Made by a program: the position numbers and the translations under genes | The notes under the pieces: generated by a model | What the model was told of the DNA's origin: nothing | The model's input: only the letters and a program-made list of their open reading frames with translations | Databases searched by the model: none | DNA from: Photobacterium sp. DA100 | Lineage (GTDB): Bacteria > Pseudomonadota > Gammaproteobacteria > Enterobacterales > Vibrionaceae | Assembly (NCBI RefSeq): GCF_029223585.1 | Contig: NZ_CP119424.1 | Location: 868,001 to 932,000, forward strand | Length of the DNA: 64,000 nucleotides | Direction: 5' to 3' | In this document: positions 27,140 to 36,237 of the stretch, piece by piece | Position numbering within the stretch: position 1 is the stretch's first letter | Layout: each line of letters begins with the position of its first letter

Positions 27140-28042
27140 ATGAATATTGCATTTATCGGTTTGGGCAACATGGGGCGGCCAATGGTCTTGAACTTGCTCA
27201 AGGCAGGGTGTCAGGTGTCGGTGTTTGACATCAATACCGTTGCAGCTGAAGCCTTGAAGGAGGACGGAGCGGTTGTTGCTGGCTCGATGGATGAGTGCGT
27301 AAAAGGTGCTCAAACTGTCATGACAATGCTGCCGGCAGGCGAGCATGTTAGGGCGGTTTACCTTGGTGATCATCAAGGTGGGGTTGGCTTATTGAAAATG
27401 GTGGAAGCAGGGACGTTTCTTATCGATTCATCCACTATCGACCCGGCTTCAGCGCGGCTGGTGGCACAACAAGCCCATACCCACGGGCTTGAATTTGTTG
27501 ATGCGCCGGTATCTGGTGGTGTGGCTGGGGCCCAGGCCGGTACGCTGACGTTTATCGTTGGTGGAACAGACAGCGGGTTCAAGCAAGCCGAGGAAGTGTT
27601 ACAGCATGTGGGCAAGAATATTTTCCATGCCGGCAAAGCTGGCGATGGCCAAATGGCCAAGATCTGCAACAACTTGATGCTGGGGATCTTGATGTCGGGT
27701 ACCTGCGAGGCATTGAGCCTTGGGATGGATAATGGCCTAGATCCCAAGGTACTGTCCGATATCATGCTGCAAAGCTCTGGGCGGAACTGGGCATTGGAGC
27801 TGTATAACCCCTGTCCGGGGATCATGGACAAGGCTCCGGCGTCGAATCACTACCAGCCGGGGTTCATGTCAAAGCTGATGCTGAAAGATTTAGGGCTGGG
27901 CCTGGAAGCCGCAACGGAGAGCCAATCGCCAATCCCAATGGGCACGCTGGCACGAAATTTATATGCCTTTCATAACGCCGAAGGCAATGAACTTCGCGAT
28001 TTCTCGAGTCTGTTTGAATTCTATCGAAAGCCATCAAAGTAA
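27140..28042 (+). CDS. mmsB: 3-hydroxyisobutyrate dehydrogenase, 300 aa
   Basis: The NAD-binding turn is FIGLGNMGRPM, the substrate motif is FVDAPVSGGVAGAQAGTL, and the catalytic lysine region is GDGQMAKICNN. The enzyme oxidises 3-hydroxyisobutyrate to methylmalonate semialdehyde, the substrate of MmsA. Two ATG codons lie in a row; 27140 has the better distance from GGAG, while 27137 would add one methionine. Confidence 0.93.
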   Translation: MNIAFIGLGNMGRPMVLNLLKAGCQVSVFDINTVAAEALKEDGAVVAGSMDECVKGAQTVMTMLPAGEHVRAVYLGDHQGGVGLLKMVEAGTFLIDSSTIDPASARLVAQQAHTHGLEFVDAPVSGGVAGAQAGTLTFIVGGTDSGFKQAEEVLQHVGKNIFHAGKAGDGQMAKICNNLMLGILMSGTCEALSLGMDNGLDPKVLSDIMLQSSGRNWALELYNPCPGIMDKAPASNHYQPGFMSKLMLKDLGLGLEAATESQSPIPMGTLARNLYAFHNAEGNELRDFSSLFEFYRKPSK

Positions 28043-28082
28043 ATCGATTTTCCGGTTATGGATATGTTCATTAGGGGGAACT

Positions 28083-28841
28083 ATGGATTTAAAGCAAAGC
28101 GTGATTGCCATAACAGGAGCCGGGCAAGGGCTTGGGCAAATGATGGCGATTAGCCTAGCACAGGCTGGTGCCCAGCTGGCATTGATCGACTTGAATGAAG
28201 AAGGCTTACATGAAACTAAGCAGCAATGCCAAATGCTGAGTGCCAAGACGTTAACGTATCAGGCGGATGTGACGCATGAGCAGCAAGTCATTGCCGTGTT
28301 TGAAAATATCATGGAGGACTTTGGCCAACTCAATGGTCTAATCAACAATGCCGGAGTACTCAGAGATGGACTGCTGGTCAAGGCCGAAGACGGCAAGGTA
28401 GAGAAAATGACCCTGGAGCAATTTTCTACCGTGATGGATGTGAATGTTACCGGAACATTCCTCTGCGGACGTGAGGCGGCGGCATCCATGGTTGCTGCCG
28501 GCAATCAGGGGGCGATCATAAACATTTCCAGTGTGGCCCGAGCGGGAAATATCGGGCAGACCAACTACGCGGCCTCCAAAGCCGCTGTCGCAACCATGGC
28601 GGTCTGTTGGGCCAAGGAGCTTGCCCGTTACGGGATCCGAGCCGCTGCCATTGCTCCCGGCGTAGTAGAAACGGCAATGGCAAAACAACTCAAACCCGAG
28701 GCGATTGAGCGGCTAAAGTCCATGATCCCGGTTGGCCGAATAGGCGAAGCCAGTGAAATAGCCCATGCCGTGAAATACATCTTAGAAAATGACTATTTTA
28801 CCGGGCGTGTGTTGGAAGTTGACGGTGGAATGCGAATGTAA
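28083..28841 (+). CDS. Short-chain dehydrogenase/reductase, 252 aa
   Basis: A classical SDR: cofactor loop TGAGQGLGQ, NNAG, and the catalytic YAASKAA with an upstream serine (NISSVA). ATG 28083 follows a GGGGG ribosome site. At the end of this operon it may serve as a 3-hydroxy-2-methylbutyryl-CoA dehydrogenase for isoleucine, but FabG-like sequence leaves other 3-hydroxyacyl substrates open. Confidence 0.88.
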   Translation: MDLKQSVIAITGAGQGLGQMMAISLAQAGAQLALIDLNEEGLHETKQQCQMLSAKTLTYQADVTHEQQVIAVFENIMEDFGQLNGLINNAGVLRDGLLVKAEDGKVEKMTLEQFSTVMDVNVTGTFLCGREAAASMVAAGNQGAIINISSVARAGNIGQTNYAASKAAVATMAVCWAKELARYGIRAAAIAPGVVETAMAKQLKPEAIERLKSMIPVGRIGEASEIAHAVKYILENDYFTGRVLEVDGGMRM

Positions 28842-28877
28842 ACACCTAAGGTGGGGCGTTTATCATTAGCTGGTGTT

Positions 28878-28985
28878 CTAGTGGCCGTAGAACATCACAA
28901 ACAGTGCTATGCCACCACCAATGACGAACATGAGCATGGCAATAATTGCAGCAAACTTATTGAGAATTGAAAAGAGTTTATCCAT
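28878..28985 (-). CDS. Small single-pass membrane protein, 35 aa
   Basis: The peptide starts MDKLFSILNKFAAIIAM and continues with a hydrophobic run through LFVMFYGH. A short amphipathic or basic start and one membrane helix are evident. It lies in the 316-bp gap between the valine operon and the alkylsulfatase gene, facing left. The frame is short, but the strongly biased composition is unlikely by chance. The ribosome site (AAGAGAAAGA region) is only moderate. Function is unknown. Confidence 0.6.
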   Translation of the reverse strand: MDKLFSILNKFAAIIAMLMFVIGGGIALFVMFYGH

Positions 28986-29097
28986 GGCGGTTGTCTTTCT
29001 CTTGGGTTAGCGTTGGCAGAAAGATGCCATAGTTAGCAGTAAAATGCGATAGTACTTTTGATGTAGTAATGTTTGATTACAATAACGGTGATAAAAC

Positions 29098-29123
29098 ATG
29101 CCCCACCTTCTACGGTGGGGCAT
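29098..29123 (-). terminator. Terminator after the alkylsulfatase gene
   Basis: ATGCCCCACC and GGTGGGGCAT form a 10-bp stem with a 6-base loop. Read leftward it is followed by GTTTTATC, which suits the gene ending at 29158. Confidence 0.8.
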
Positions 29124-29157
29124 TGCGTTAGATAGGAATTATTCGAGTATGTTGAAA

Positions 29158-31176
29158 CTACTTAGTTGGCATTGGCAGAATTTCAAACATCCCGTCGAAC
29201 TCATCCAGCGCGCCAGCGAGTTGCTGAAGCAGCTCTGCGTTACCGTCCACTTTTGCTTCGCCCGATTTGATCAAAGCTTCCAGCGTGGTGTTACCCAGCA
29301 CAATCTGAGTGAGGTCTGCTTTGGTAATGTTCAGTGTGACATCCGTTGTTGGCAGTTCCGTTACTTCAATATTGGCCAAGTTTGAATTAGATACTTCACC
29401 ATAGTATTTTTCATCCAAATCAGGGTGCACTACACCGAAGTTAAAGTTTAAGCTGGCTTGTTCGGCTTTTTCTGCATTGAGTTTGACCGCCACAAAGTCT
29501 AGGAACATGCCCGTTGGGGTATTGGCGATAACATCCGGCGAGGCGAGCTTGATTGACGGTTGAATTTCACCGGTACGTAACTCGACGGCCCCTTGCAGAT
29601 AGGAGTTACGCCATGCCATTGTTTCAGACTGGTAGCCTTGCTGCTCGAAGCTGTCTGCGAGGGCAAAACGGTACTCGATGTTGTTTGGATCGCACTGTAC
29701 TAGGTCGTTGAACAGCTGTGACGCATGCTGATACTCACCCTTTTCGAAGTGTGCCATTCCCGCTTTATACAGTGTATCTGCACCTGCTGCTTCAACATAC
29801 ACACATGATTTGTCTTTGGTTTGTAGAGGGTTAGTATTGACTGGATTTAAGTCGTGATAACCCAAGTACAAGTTCACTACCGCACGCGCATTGTGGCTAT
29901 AAGAGCCGTGGTAACCATTGGTGTGCCAGGTATCAAGCTGTGATTGCGGAACAATTTTCTCTATTTCTCGGCCGACGTCATTGATTGACACCCCGTGGTT
30001 AGCCAGGCGCATAGACTGGTTGTGAATAAAGCCGTAGTTGTCCCTTTGCAGCGTCATATATTCAGCAATCTCGTTGGCATCCGTGGCTGGGTCGTTCCAC
30101 ACGGGGGCAGAGTGTGCCGCATGAATATTGTCTACTAGGCCACTGTCCACAAAACGCAGCTTGAGTTCAGTCAGGTACTTGGTCCAGACCAACGAGTCTC
30201 GTACTTTTGCCCCGCGGAAAGTATAGATGTTATGCATACCATCGTAAGTTAGCTCGGCGGTATTCAAAGAGCGATATTCCGGCACGTACAGAACAATTTC
30301 TGCTGGTGCTTCGGCACCCGGCATATTAATAGCCAGGAAGTCCAACCCGTCAATGGTAATAAGCTTTTCCCGCTCCTGAATCTCATAGGTTGGAGCAACC
30401 AGAGTCACCTGGCCGCGGGAGGTACCCAGTCCTAGTGCATTATCAACAATGCCTTTGGTGTTGTTGTCTAGCGTCGTGCCATATTGGTAGTTGGCACGGC
30501 GGCTCATAGCTGTCCCGGCAATCACGTTCTCGTCAGCCAGTTCTTTGATAAAGTCCTTCGGGGCGTAAATAGGGGCTCCTGTAGCAAAATCATCCGACTC
30601 AAAAATGGCTCGGGAACCACCGAAGTGGTCGGCATGCATATGCGAGTAAATCATGCCTGTGATTTGGTGTCCGCCGTTAATGGCGGGCAGGTGCATTTTT
30701 GCGAACTCCCAAGATGCTTCTGCCGCTTCTTTAGATAAAAGTGGGTCATGAATGACGTAGCCGTTATCGGTGCGGTAGATAGTCATATTGGAAAGATCGG
30801 CACCGCGGATCTGGTAGACACCATCAGTCACTTTGTACAATCCACCCGCTGCGTAATTTAGCATTCCTTGACGCCACAGAGATGGGTTGACCGAAGATGG
30901 TAATTCATCGAGGCTCATACCTGACATATATTGGAACCGGTTTTTTAGTTCGCCTGCTTCATGGGAACCGAACTCTGCGATCAGACCTTTCTGGGTTCGC
31001 TCGAAGGCCGTGGTATCCTGCCATGGCAGTTGTTTGGCAAGTTCTGCATTGGCATTAAGGGTATGTGTACTTGCAGGCTTTCCCTGGTAGCTATCTAAGC
31101 TGGCGTAGTCAGCATTCGCGCCGAAAGATACAAAAATAGCGAGTGAAAGAATCGAAGGTACAAAACGGGTGTTCAT
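29158..31176 (-). CDS. Secreted alkyl sulfatase, metallo-beta-lactamase fold, 672 aa
   Basis: ATG 31176 opens a signal peptide (cleaved after GANA); an upstream frame extension to 31269 is not used. The metallo-beta-lactamase zinc motif is YSHMHADHFGGS (His179, His181, Asp183, His184). Further ligands lie in the long catalytic region. A helical dimerisation region and a C-terminal SCP2-like domain (about 545-670) complete the SdsA1/BDS1 architecture. Such enzymes hydrolyse primary or secondary alkyl sulfates such as SDS in the periplasm or outside the cell. A divergent LysR gene with a shared inverted repeat suggests substrate-dependent control. Confidence 0.92.
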   Translation of the reverse strand: MNTRFVPSILSLAIFVSFGANADYASLDSYQGKPASTHTLNANAELAKQLPWQDTTAFERTQKGLIAEFGSHEAGELKNRFQYMSGMSLDELPSSVNPSLWRQGMLNYAAGGLYKVTDGVYQIRGADLSNMTIYRTDNGYVIHDPLLSKEAAEASWEFAKMHLPAINGGHQITGMIYSHMHADHFGGSRAIFESDDFATGAPIYAPKDFIKELADENVIAGTAMSRRANYQYGTTLDNNTKGIVDNALGLGTSRGQVTLVAPTYEIQEREKLITIDGLDFLAINMPGAEAPAEIVLYVPEYRSLNTAELTYDGMHNIYTFRGAKVRDSLVWTKYLTELKLRFVDSGLVDNIHAAHSAPVWNDPATDANEIAEYMTLQRDNYGFIHNQSMRLANHGVSINDVGREIEKIVPQSQLDTWHTNGYHGSYSHNARAVVNLYLGYHDLNPVNTNPLQTKDKSCVYVEAAGADTLYKAGMAHFEKGEYQHASQLFNDLVQCDPNNIEYRFALADSFEQQGYQSETMAWRNSYLQGAVELRTGEIQPSIKLASPDVIANTPTGMFLDFVAVKLNAEKAEQASLNFNFGVVHPDLDEKYYGEVSNSNLANIEVTELPTTDVTLNITKADLTQIVLGNTTLEALIKSGEAKVDGNAELLQQLAGALDEFDGMFEILPMPTK

Positions 31177-31229
31177 AGGGAGCCTCGTTGTTGTCAGCAT
31201 TGGATATAGCGCTACTATATTTTGTTGAC

Positions 31230-31281
31230 ACATAACAAAAAACACACAAAATTGTATGTCAGATATCACGGTTTGTTATGT
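31230..31281. promoter_or_regulatory. Inverted repeat between the sulfatase and LysR genes
   Basis: ACATAACAAA (31230-31239) and TTTGTTATGT (31272-31281) are perfect 10-base inverted copies 32 bases apart. They lie in the shared promoter region between starts at 31176 and 31295. They are good candidates for binding sites of the adjacent LysR-type regulator. Confidence 0.6.
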
Positions 31282-31294
31282 ATTGAGGTCTTGA

Positions 31295-32197
31295 ATGTTT
31301 ATCAATATGGATTTGAACCTGCTTAAAGTGTTCGTTGCTGTTTATCGTCACCGTTCGATCACGTTGGCTGCAGAAGAAATTGGAATGACGCAACCCGGTG
31401 TGAGCGGGCTTCTCAAGCGCTTGCACCATCAACTCGGGGTGCAACTGTTTGTACGTTCCGGCCGTGGCATAGCGCCCACCCACCAAGCACAAGAATTAAT
31501 GCGGCAGATAGAACCGGCCCTTACTCAAATTCACAATGCACTTGAGGGAATGGAATCGTTCTCGACACAACATGACCGTCGCTTTGTTATTTATGCCTCC
31601 GAGCCAGTTATGTTGATGTTATTGCCAAAAATAGAGGCGGATGCATCACTGGGTAACGTAAAGATTGAACTTCATCCGACACTGTTGAGCGAAGAAAAAC
31701 TGATCCATAGTCTTAATCAGCAACAAGCCGATTTGGCTATCGACTTCGCCAATTTTTCCGCGCCATCATTTTTATTTGAGGATTTATTTGCAGATGATCT
31801 GTGCATCATTGTCCGTAAGCAGCACCCAAGAATTGCCGATTCAATCTCATTAGAGCAATATTACCAAGAGAAACATATCACCCTGAAACTACGGCGAGAG
31901 GATGCTTACCTGGCGGACTACTTCACGGAAGAAAGTCTGGAGGAACGCAATATTGCAGCGGAATGTGATTCACTGCTTTCGCAAATGTCACTGGTTTCAA
32001 GCTGCGATTGTGTCGCCGTTGTGACGAGGAGCATGGCGATAATGTTTGCCGAGAAGTTGAATATAAAGATCCTTGAAGCCCCTTTTACCAACATTCCGAT
32101 CCGCTATCGTTTAATGACTCACAACCGAATGAGGCAAAGTCCAGCCAACAGGTGGCTACGGGACAAGCTCAAGTCGTATTTCACGGCAACGGTGTAA
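31295..32197 (+). CDS. LysR-family transcriptional regulator, 300 aa
   Basis: The N-terminal helix-turn-helix (LLKVFVAVYRHRSITLAAEEIGMTQPGVSGLLKRL) and a substrate-binding-like effector domain (about 95-295) are clear. GAGGT lies 6 bases before the ATG. It diverges from the alkylsulfatase gene and probably controls it. The effector is unknown. Confidence 0.92.
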   Translation: MFINMDLNLLKVFVAVYRHRSITLAAEEIGMTQPGVSGLLKRLHHQLGVQLFVRSGRGIAPTHQAQELMRQIEPALTQIHNALEGMESFSTQHDRRFVIYASEPVMLMLLPKIEADASLGNVKIELHPTLLSEEKLIHSLNQQQADLAIDFANFSAPSFLFEDLFADDLCIIVRKQHPRIADSISLEQYYQEKHITLKLRREDAYLADYFTEESLEERNIAAECDSLLSQMSLVSSCDCVAVVTRSMAIMFAEKLNIKILEAPFTNIPIRYRLMTHNRMRQSPANRWLRDKLKSYFTATV

Positions 32198-32247
32198 AAG
32201 TTTTCCAAGCTTAATCATACATGTTCACATTGAGCCTTGGGGTGAGT

Positions 32248-32775
32248 CTAATTTGCGGCTAGCAGCCCCATGGCATGTAGTTTTAAAAATGCCGCAAGTG
32301 TTTTGGCGTCTTTTATTTCATTTTGTGCCACCTTGGCGAGGAAATCTGTTGGTGACACCTTAACAACTTCAATGACCTCATCGTCATCGCACTGGGCTTG
32401 GCAAGGTTTCAACTGGGTTGCTAAGAACAGATATTGCACCTCGTCACAAAACCCTGGCACGGGATAAAGCTCCCCCAAGTTATGCCAATGCCTTGCTCTC
32501 AACTGGCATTCCTCTGCTAATTCACGCTGCGCACAGCCTAAGATATCCTCGTTTGGTTCCAGCGTGCCTGCCGGAAATTCCAAGATCCATTTTTTAATTG
32601 CTGGGCGATATTGGTTGATCATTACCAGATCACCGCCTTCATCGATTGGAACGATAATGACTGCTCCGGGATGCTTGACAGTGGTAAAGTCTATCTCCCT
32701 ACCGTCAGGAAGGGTATGGTGTGACTGTTCAACAGAGAAGCACTTCCATTGGCAAAGGGTTTTCGTTGTCATCAT
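32248..32775 (-). CDS. Nudix hydrolase, ADP-ribose pyrophosphatase-like, 175 aa
   Basis: The Nudix box begins at Gly70 (GTLEPNEDILG) and ends in RELAEECQL. All metal-binding glutamates are present; the usual glycine near the end is glutamine. EFPAG before the box is typical of ADP-ribose or ADP-sugar hydrolases. The protein is cytoplasmic. It sits next to, but 42 bp from, the GGDEF gene. Confidence 0.88.
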   Translation of the reverse strand: MMTTKTLCQWKCFSVEQSHHTLPDGREIDFTTVKHPGAVIIVPIDEGGDLVMINQYRPAIKKWILEFPAGTLEPNEDILGCAQRELAEECQLRARHWHNLGELYPVPGFCDEVQYLFLATQLKPCQAQCDDDEVIEVVKVSPTDFLAKVAQNEIKDAKTLAAFLKLHAMGLLAAN

Positions 32776-32817
32776 TCTGTTACCCGTAATGTATGTCTTG
32801 ACAGCGTATGGAATTTA

Positions 32818-33867
32818 TCAGCCGATGGCAATTTGATCTTTCCCCCAGTTTTTTGCTCGTAGCAAAGCGCTGTCAGCTTTGATGTAATCAAGGCTGAAGT
32901 TTTGGTATTCAACCAAGGTCAGGCCGATACTTAGCGTCACCGAAATATTTTGTGCATCGTCAAGTTCCAGCTGCCAGTTTTTGATTTCTTGTAGCAGCTG
33001 CAAGGCCATGCTTTCAGCTTCCATTTGGGATGTCTCGGGGAGTAGCAAACAAAACTCCCCATTTCCCATACGGGCGAGGCTGTCTGCTCCTTTGAGGTGA
33101 TGATTCAGGCATTGGGACACCATGATAAGTACTTGATCGCCAACTTCCAGACCGTATCTGTCATTGATATCTTTGAGCCCATCAATATCAACCAGAAGTA
33201 AGGAAAAGTCTTTAAGGTAGCGATTGGAACGATAGGCTTGATGAAGGTATTGCTCTTCAACACCTTTGCGATTTAGAAGGCCGGTCAGAAAGTCCTTCTT
33301 GGCGGTATCCTTAACCCGTTTGATTGCTTCATTGCGATGCTGGGCCAGTAAATAGGCCATAACAAGTACCATGGCATAGGCACTTATGTTTTGTAGTGCT
33401 TCGTTGATCTGCAGGTGTTTGTGAATATATTCATCAGCACTCATGGCCATGTAGTACAAACCAAATAGCAAACTGTACCAAGAAGCAAACTGATGCCTGA
33501 GGGTGAAGAAGCACAATAATGGGATGGTGAGTGCAATGGTATTGTTCAGTAAATTTGCCCCATCGGTGTAGAATCCATAAATGCAATTAGCCGTGGTATA
33601 GATAATAAAGAGCCAAATAAGGATATGTGGACTTTCCGAGCGTTTGTTCACCAAGGAGAGGCATTGACAAAGGAGGGCGCCCAAGAGGGCTTGGCTTGTT
33701 AGCCACATAGAGTTTGTCGAGACGAAATACGAGAAGGCAATAATAAGAAAGATAATGCCGGCAACGGGGAATAAGATGGACAACTGTCTTCTTAGCGTTT
33801 CCTTGCTAAGTTCAATGTAGGCGTGATTCTCAGATTGTAGCTGGTGGCTCTTAAAAACCATACTCAT
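32818..33867 (-). CDS. Membrane GGDEF-domain protein with degenerate signature, 349 aa
   Basis: The N-terminal 175 residues carry about six hydrophobic segments. The GGDEF domain (about 185-349) retains DFLTGLLNRKG and DIDGLKDINDRYG, which bind GTP and metal. The active-site signature itself reads GNGEF instead of GGDEF or GGEEF. The loss of the acidic third residue predicts no diguanylate cyclase activity, though GTP or c-di-GMP binding could remain. The start ATG 33867 follows AAGGATAACC. It may be a sensor or a regulatory pseudo-enzyme. Confidence 0.85.
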   Translation of the reverse strand: MSMVFKSHQLQSENHAYIELSKETLRRQLSILFPVAGIIFLIIAFSYFVSTNSMWLTSQALLGALLCQCLSLVNKRSESPHILIWLFIIYTTANCIYGFYTDGANLLNNTIALTIPLLCFFTLRHQFASWYSLLFGLYYMAMSADEYIHKHLQINEALQNISAYAMVLVMAYLLAQHRNEAIKRVKDTAKKDFLTGLLNRKGVEEQYLHQAYRSNRYLKDFSLLLVDIDGLKDINDRYGLEVGDQVLIMVSQCLNHHLKGADSLARMGNGEFCLLLPETSQMEAESMALQLLQEIKNWQLELDDAQNISVTLSIGLTLVEYQNFSLDYIKADSALLRAKNWGKDQIAIG

Positions 33868-33901
33868 GGCAAAAGGTTATCCTTAGATAAAGCAAAACTC
33901 C

Positions 33902-33929
33902 AGCCAATACGCAACCGCACGCATTGGCT
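33902..33929 (-). terminator. Probable terminator after the lipoprotein hydrolase gene
   Basis: AGCCAAT and ATTGGCT form a 7-bp stem with a 14-base loop. Read leftward it is followed by GGAGTTTTGC, a moderate T-run. Confidence 0.5.
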
Positions 33930-34019
33930 GGGTAAGCTTAATCTAAGGTGCGAGCCTTGTCTAATTTTCTGTCGAAAAAAATGTAATTGGTTATTCTGTG
34001 ATGGCTCTTGGTTGAAATG

Positions 34020-34952
34020 TTAACTAATGAATATTTTCAGTAATTTAGTGACTGTATTTGGCTGTTCGTTGGTGACGCCGTGCGCGGTTTCTGGCAGCAC
34101 GACGATAGCCGAATTGAGGTGCTGGCTGAGAGCTAAGCCATTTTTCAGGGGGAAAATTTGGTCACTGTCGCCCCAAATTAACATTGAAGGTGGAAAGGTT
34201 GCGGTATCAGCAAGTGAGATTCGGTTTCTGTCTTCTACAAGTGATTGTATTAAAACCTCCTTTTCTTTTTTGTACGGAGAGAAATAACTACTGTAGATTT
34301 GTTCTGCGACAAAATCTGGCATCTTTTTCGGCTCGTAGAATACATTATCGAACAGGCGTCTGACTTCATCGCGGTTGGTTGGTACAAAGAGCTGCTCAGG
34401 CTTTTCCACTCCGGCTCGACGACATAGCTCCTCGAGATCGGCATCACTAAAGAGTGGTCCTGGGCTGGCAATGATAACGCTTTTTTCAACTCTATCCGCT
34501 TGCATCATCATGTTATAGGTGATGAAGCCGCCATAAGAAATACCAGCGACGTTTATTTTATCGATTTTAAGGGCATCGAGCAGTTGCCAAATAGTCTCGG
34601 TTTGGGTTGTGAGATTTGGGGTTCCCATGCTGTAAGATTCACCGAACCAAGCAAGGTCCGGCGCAATCACTTGATAATGCTTGCTTAGCTCAAGCATTTC
34701 TTCTTTCCAGGTAGAAACCGCGTTACCGCCAAAGCCGTGGATGAGCAATAAGGGTTTACCTGTCCCGCCAATCCAATACTTTAACTGGCCGCCTTCTTCA
34801 AGGTTGAGAAGGTGCTCTTGGTAGCCTTGGGCATAAAGCTGGTCATGATCGTGCTGTTTTTTCCACTGCACCAATTCACAACCACTTAAGGTAAACAGGG
34901 TGAGAAATATAGCAATGAATTTAGTCAGTTGCTGGTTAGTATGAAAGCGCAT
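34020..34952 (-). CDS. Alpha/beta hydrolase lipoprotein, 310 aa
   Basis: ATG 34952 has a GGAGATA ribosome site and opens a lipoprotein signal with lipobox TLSGC. The hydrolase core shows the oxyanion motif LLLIHGFGGN, the nucleophile elbow GISYGG, the acid strand SMLIWGDSDQIFP and the histidine in TAHGV. All three catalytic residues are therefore present. It is probably membrane-anchored; the substrate may be an ester or lipid but is unknown. Upstream and downstream genes give no context. Confidence 0.88.
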   Translation of the reverse strand: MRFHTNQQLTKFIAIFLTLFTLSGCELVQWKKQHDHDQLYAQGYQEHLLNLEEGGQLKYWIGGTGKPLLLIHGFGGNAVSTWKEEMLELSKHYQVIAPDLAWFGESYSMGTPNLTTQTETIWQLLDALKIDKINVAGISYGGFITYNMMMQADRVEKSVIIASPGPLFSDADLEELCRRAGVEKPEQLFVPTNRDEVRRLFDNVFYEPKKMPDFVAEQIYSSYFSPYKKEKEVLIQSLVEDRNRISLADTATFPPSMLIWGDSDQIFPLKNGLALSQHLNSAIVVLPETAHGVTNEQPNTVTKLLKIFIS

Positions 34953-35145
34953 GAGAATATCTCCATTCCCCAAAAAAGAACGATGCTATTATACGCTGTT
35001 TTATTTTTGTTGAAACTGAACTGATTATTGCTCGCAAATTACACAGGTAATGTGATCGTTACTTTATTTTCCATATGGTTATGATACTTTATGCCCAGTT
35101 TAACTAATATTGTTTGAGTAATTCCTCATTCAAAGGGAGAAAAGC

Positions 35146-36162
35146 ATGCGAGTTCTCGTCACCGGCGGTATGGGCTACATTGGCAGCCATACGTGTGTTC
35201 AGATGATTGAAGCGGGTATGACGCCGATTATTGTTGATAACCTATACAACAGCAAAAAATCAGTGTTGGCTAGAATTGAAAAGCTGACTGGTGTAACACC
35301 TGCATTTTATCAGGGCGATATCCGTGATCGTGCTTTCCTTGACAAGGTATTGGCTGAAAATGAAGTGGAATCGGTGATTCACTTCGCGGGCCTCAAAGCC
35401 GTGGGTGAGTCAGTTGAAAAGCCACTGGAATACTATGATAACAATGTTCACGGCACTTTGGTTCTCGTGGAAGCGATGCGAGCAGCTGGTGTAAATAGCC
35501 TGATTTTCAGCTCCTCTGCGACTGTTTATGGCGATCCGGCAAGTGTGCCAATTACAGAAGACTTTCCGACCAGTGCGACCAACCCATACGGTCGCAGTAA
35601 ATTGATGGTGGAAGAGTGCCTGACTGATATTCAGAAAGCACATCCTGAAATGAGCATTACGCTGCTACGTTATTTCAACCCAGTTGGCTCACACCAAAGT
35701 GGTGAAATGGGTGAAGATCCACAGGGTATTCCAAACAACCTGATGCCGTTTATTTCTCAGGTTGCTGTTGGTCGTCGTGATTTCTTGTCCGTTTTCGGGG
35801 ATGACTACCCGACAGTAGATGGAACAGGGGTGCGTGATTACATCCATGTGCTTGATCTTGCTGATGGCCATTTGGCGGCGCTTAATCACAAGGGCAAGGA
35901 AGCAGGCTTGCATATTTATAATCTAGGAACCGGTAATGGTTTCAGTGTATTGCAGATGGTTAAAGCTTTCTCAGACGCCGCTGGTGTTAATGTTGCTTAT
36001 AAAATTGCACCTCGTCGTCCCGGCGATATTGCAGAATGTTGGGCTGATCCGGCGAAAGCTAAAGCCGAGTTGCACTGGGAAGCGACACGTACTATCGAAG
36101 ACATGACTGCAGATACTTGGCGTTGGCAGTCTGCTAACCCGAGTGGTTACCCTGATTTGTAA
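35146..36162 (+). CDS. galE: UDP-glucose 4-epimerase, 338 aa
   Basis: The NAD-binding turn GGMGYIGSH, the active-site serine-threonine region FSSSATVYGDP and the YxxxK motif (NPYGRSKLMVEE) are all present. Length is exactly that of E. coli GalE. It interconverts UDP-glucose and UDP-galactose for sugar use and surface polysaccharides. It stands alone here, without galT, galK or galM. Confidence 0.96.
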   Translation: MRVLVTGGMGYIGSHTCVQMIEAGMTPIIVDNLYNSKKSVLARIEKLTGVTPAFYQGDIRDRAFLDKVLAENEVESVIHFAGLKAVGESVEKPLEYYDNNVHGTLVLVEAMRAAGVNSLIFSSSATVYGDPASVPITEDFPTSATNPYGRSKLMVEECLTDIQKAHPEMSITLLRYFNPVGSHQSGEMGEDPQGIPNNLMPFISQVAVGRRDFLSVFGDDYPTVDGTGVRDYIHVLDLADGHLAALNHKGKEAGLHIYNLGTGNGFSVLQMVKAFSDAAGVNVAYKIAPRRPGDIAECWADPAKAKAELHWEATRTIEDMTADTWRWQSANPSGYPDL

Positions 36163-36189
36163 AACATCATAGTTGCAGATAATACGCAT

Positions 36190-36213
36190 AAAGCCCGCCA
36201 TTGAGCGGGCTTT
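36190..36213. terminator. Bidirectional terminator between galE and the YjdF-like gene
   Basis: AAAGCCCGC and GCGGGCTTT form a 9-bp stem with a 6-base loop, with T-rich DNA on both sides. Confidence 0.9.
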
Positions 36214-36237
36214 GTTTTAGTTTATTCATAGCACATG

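Noticed and set aside
31177..31269. 31-residue N-terminal extension of the alkylsulfatase
   Set aside because: It would place the signal peptide internally and run through the inverted repeat and promoter. ATG 31176 gives a normal signal peptide.
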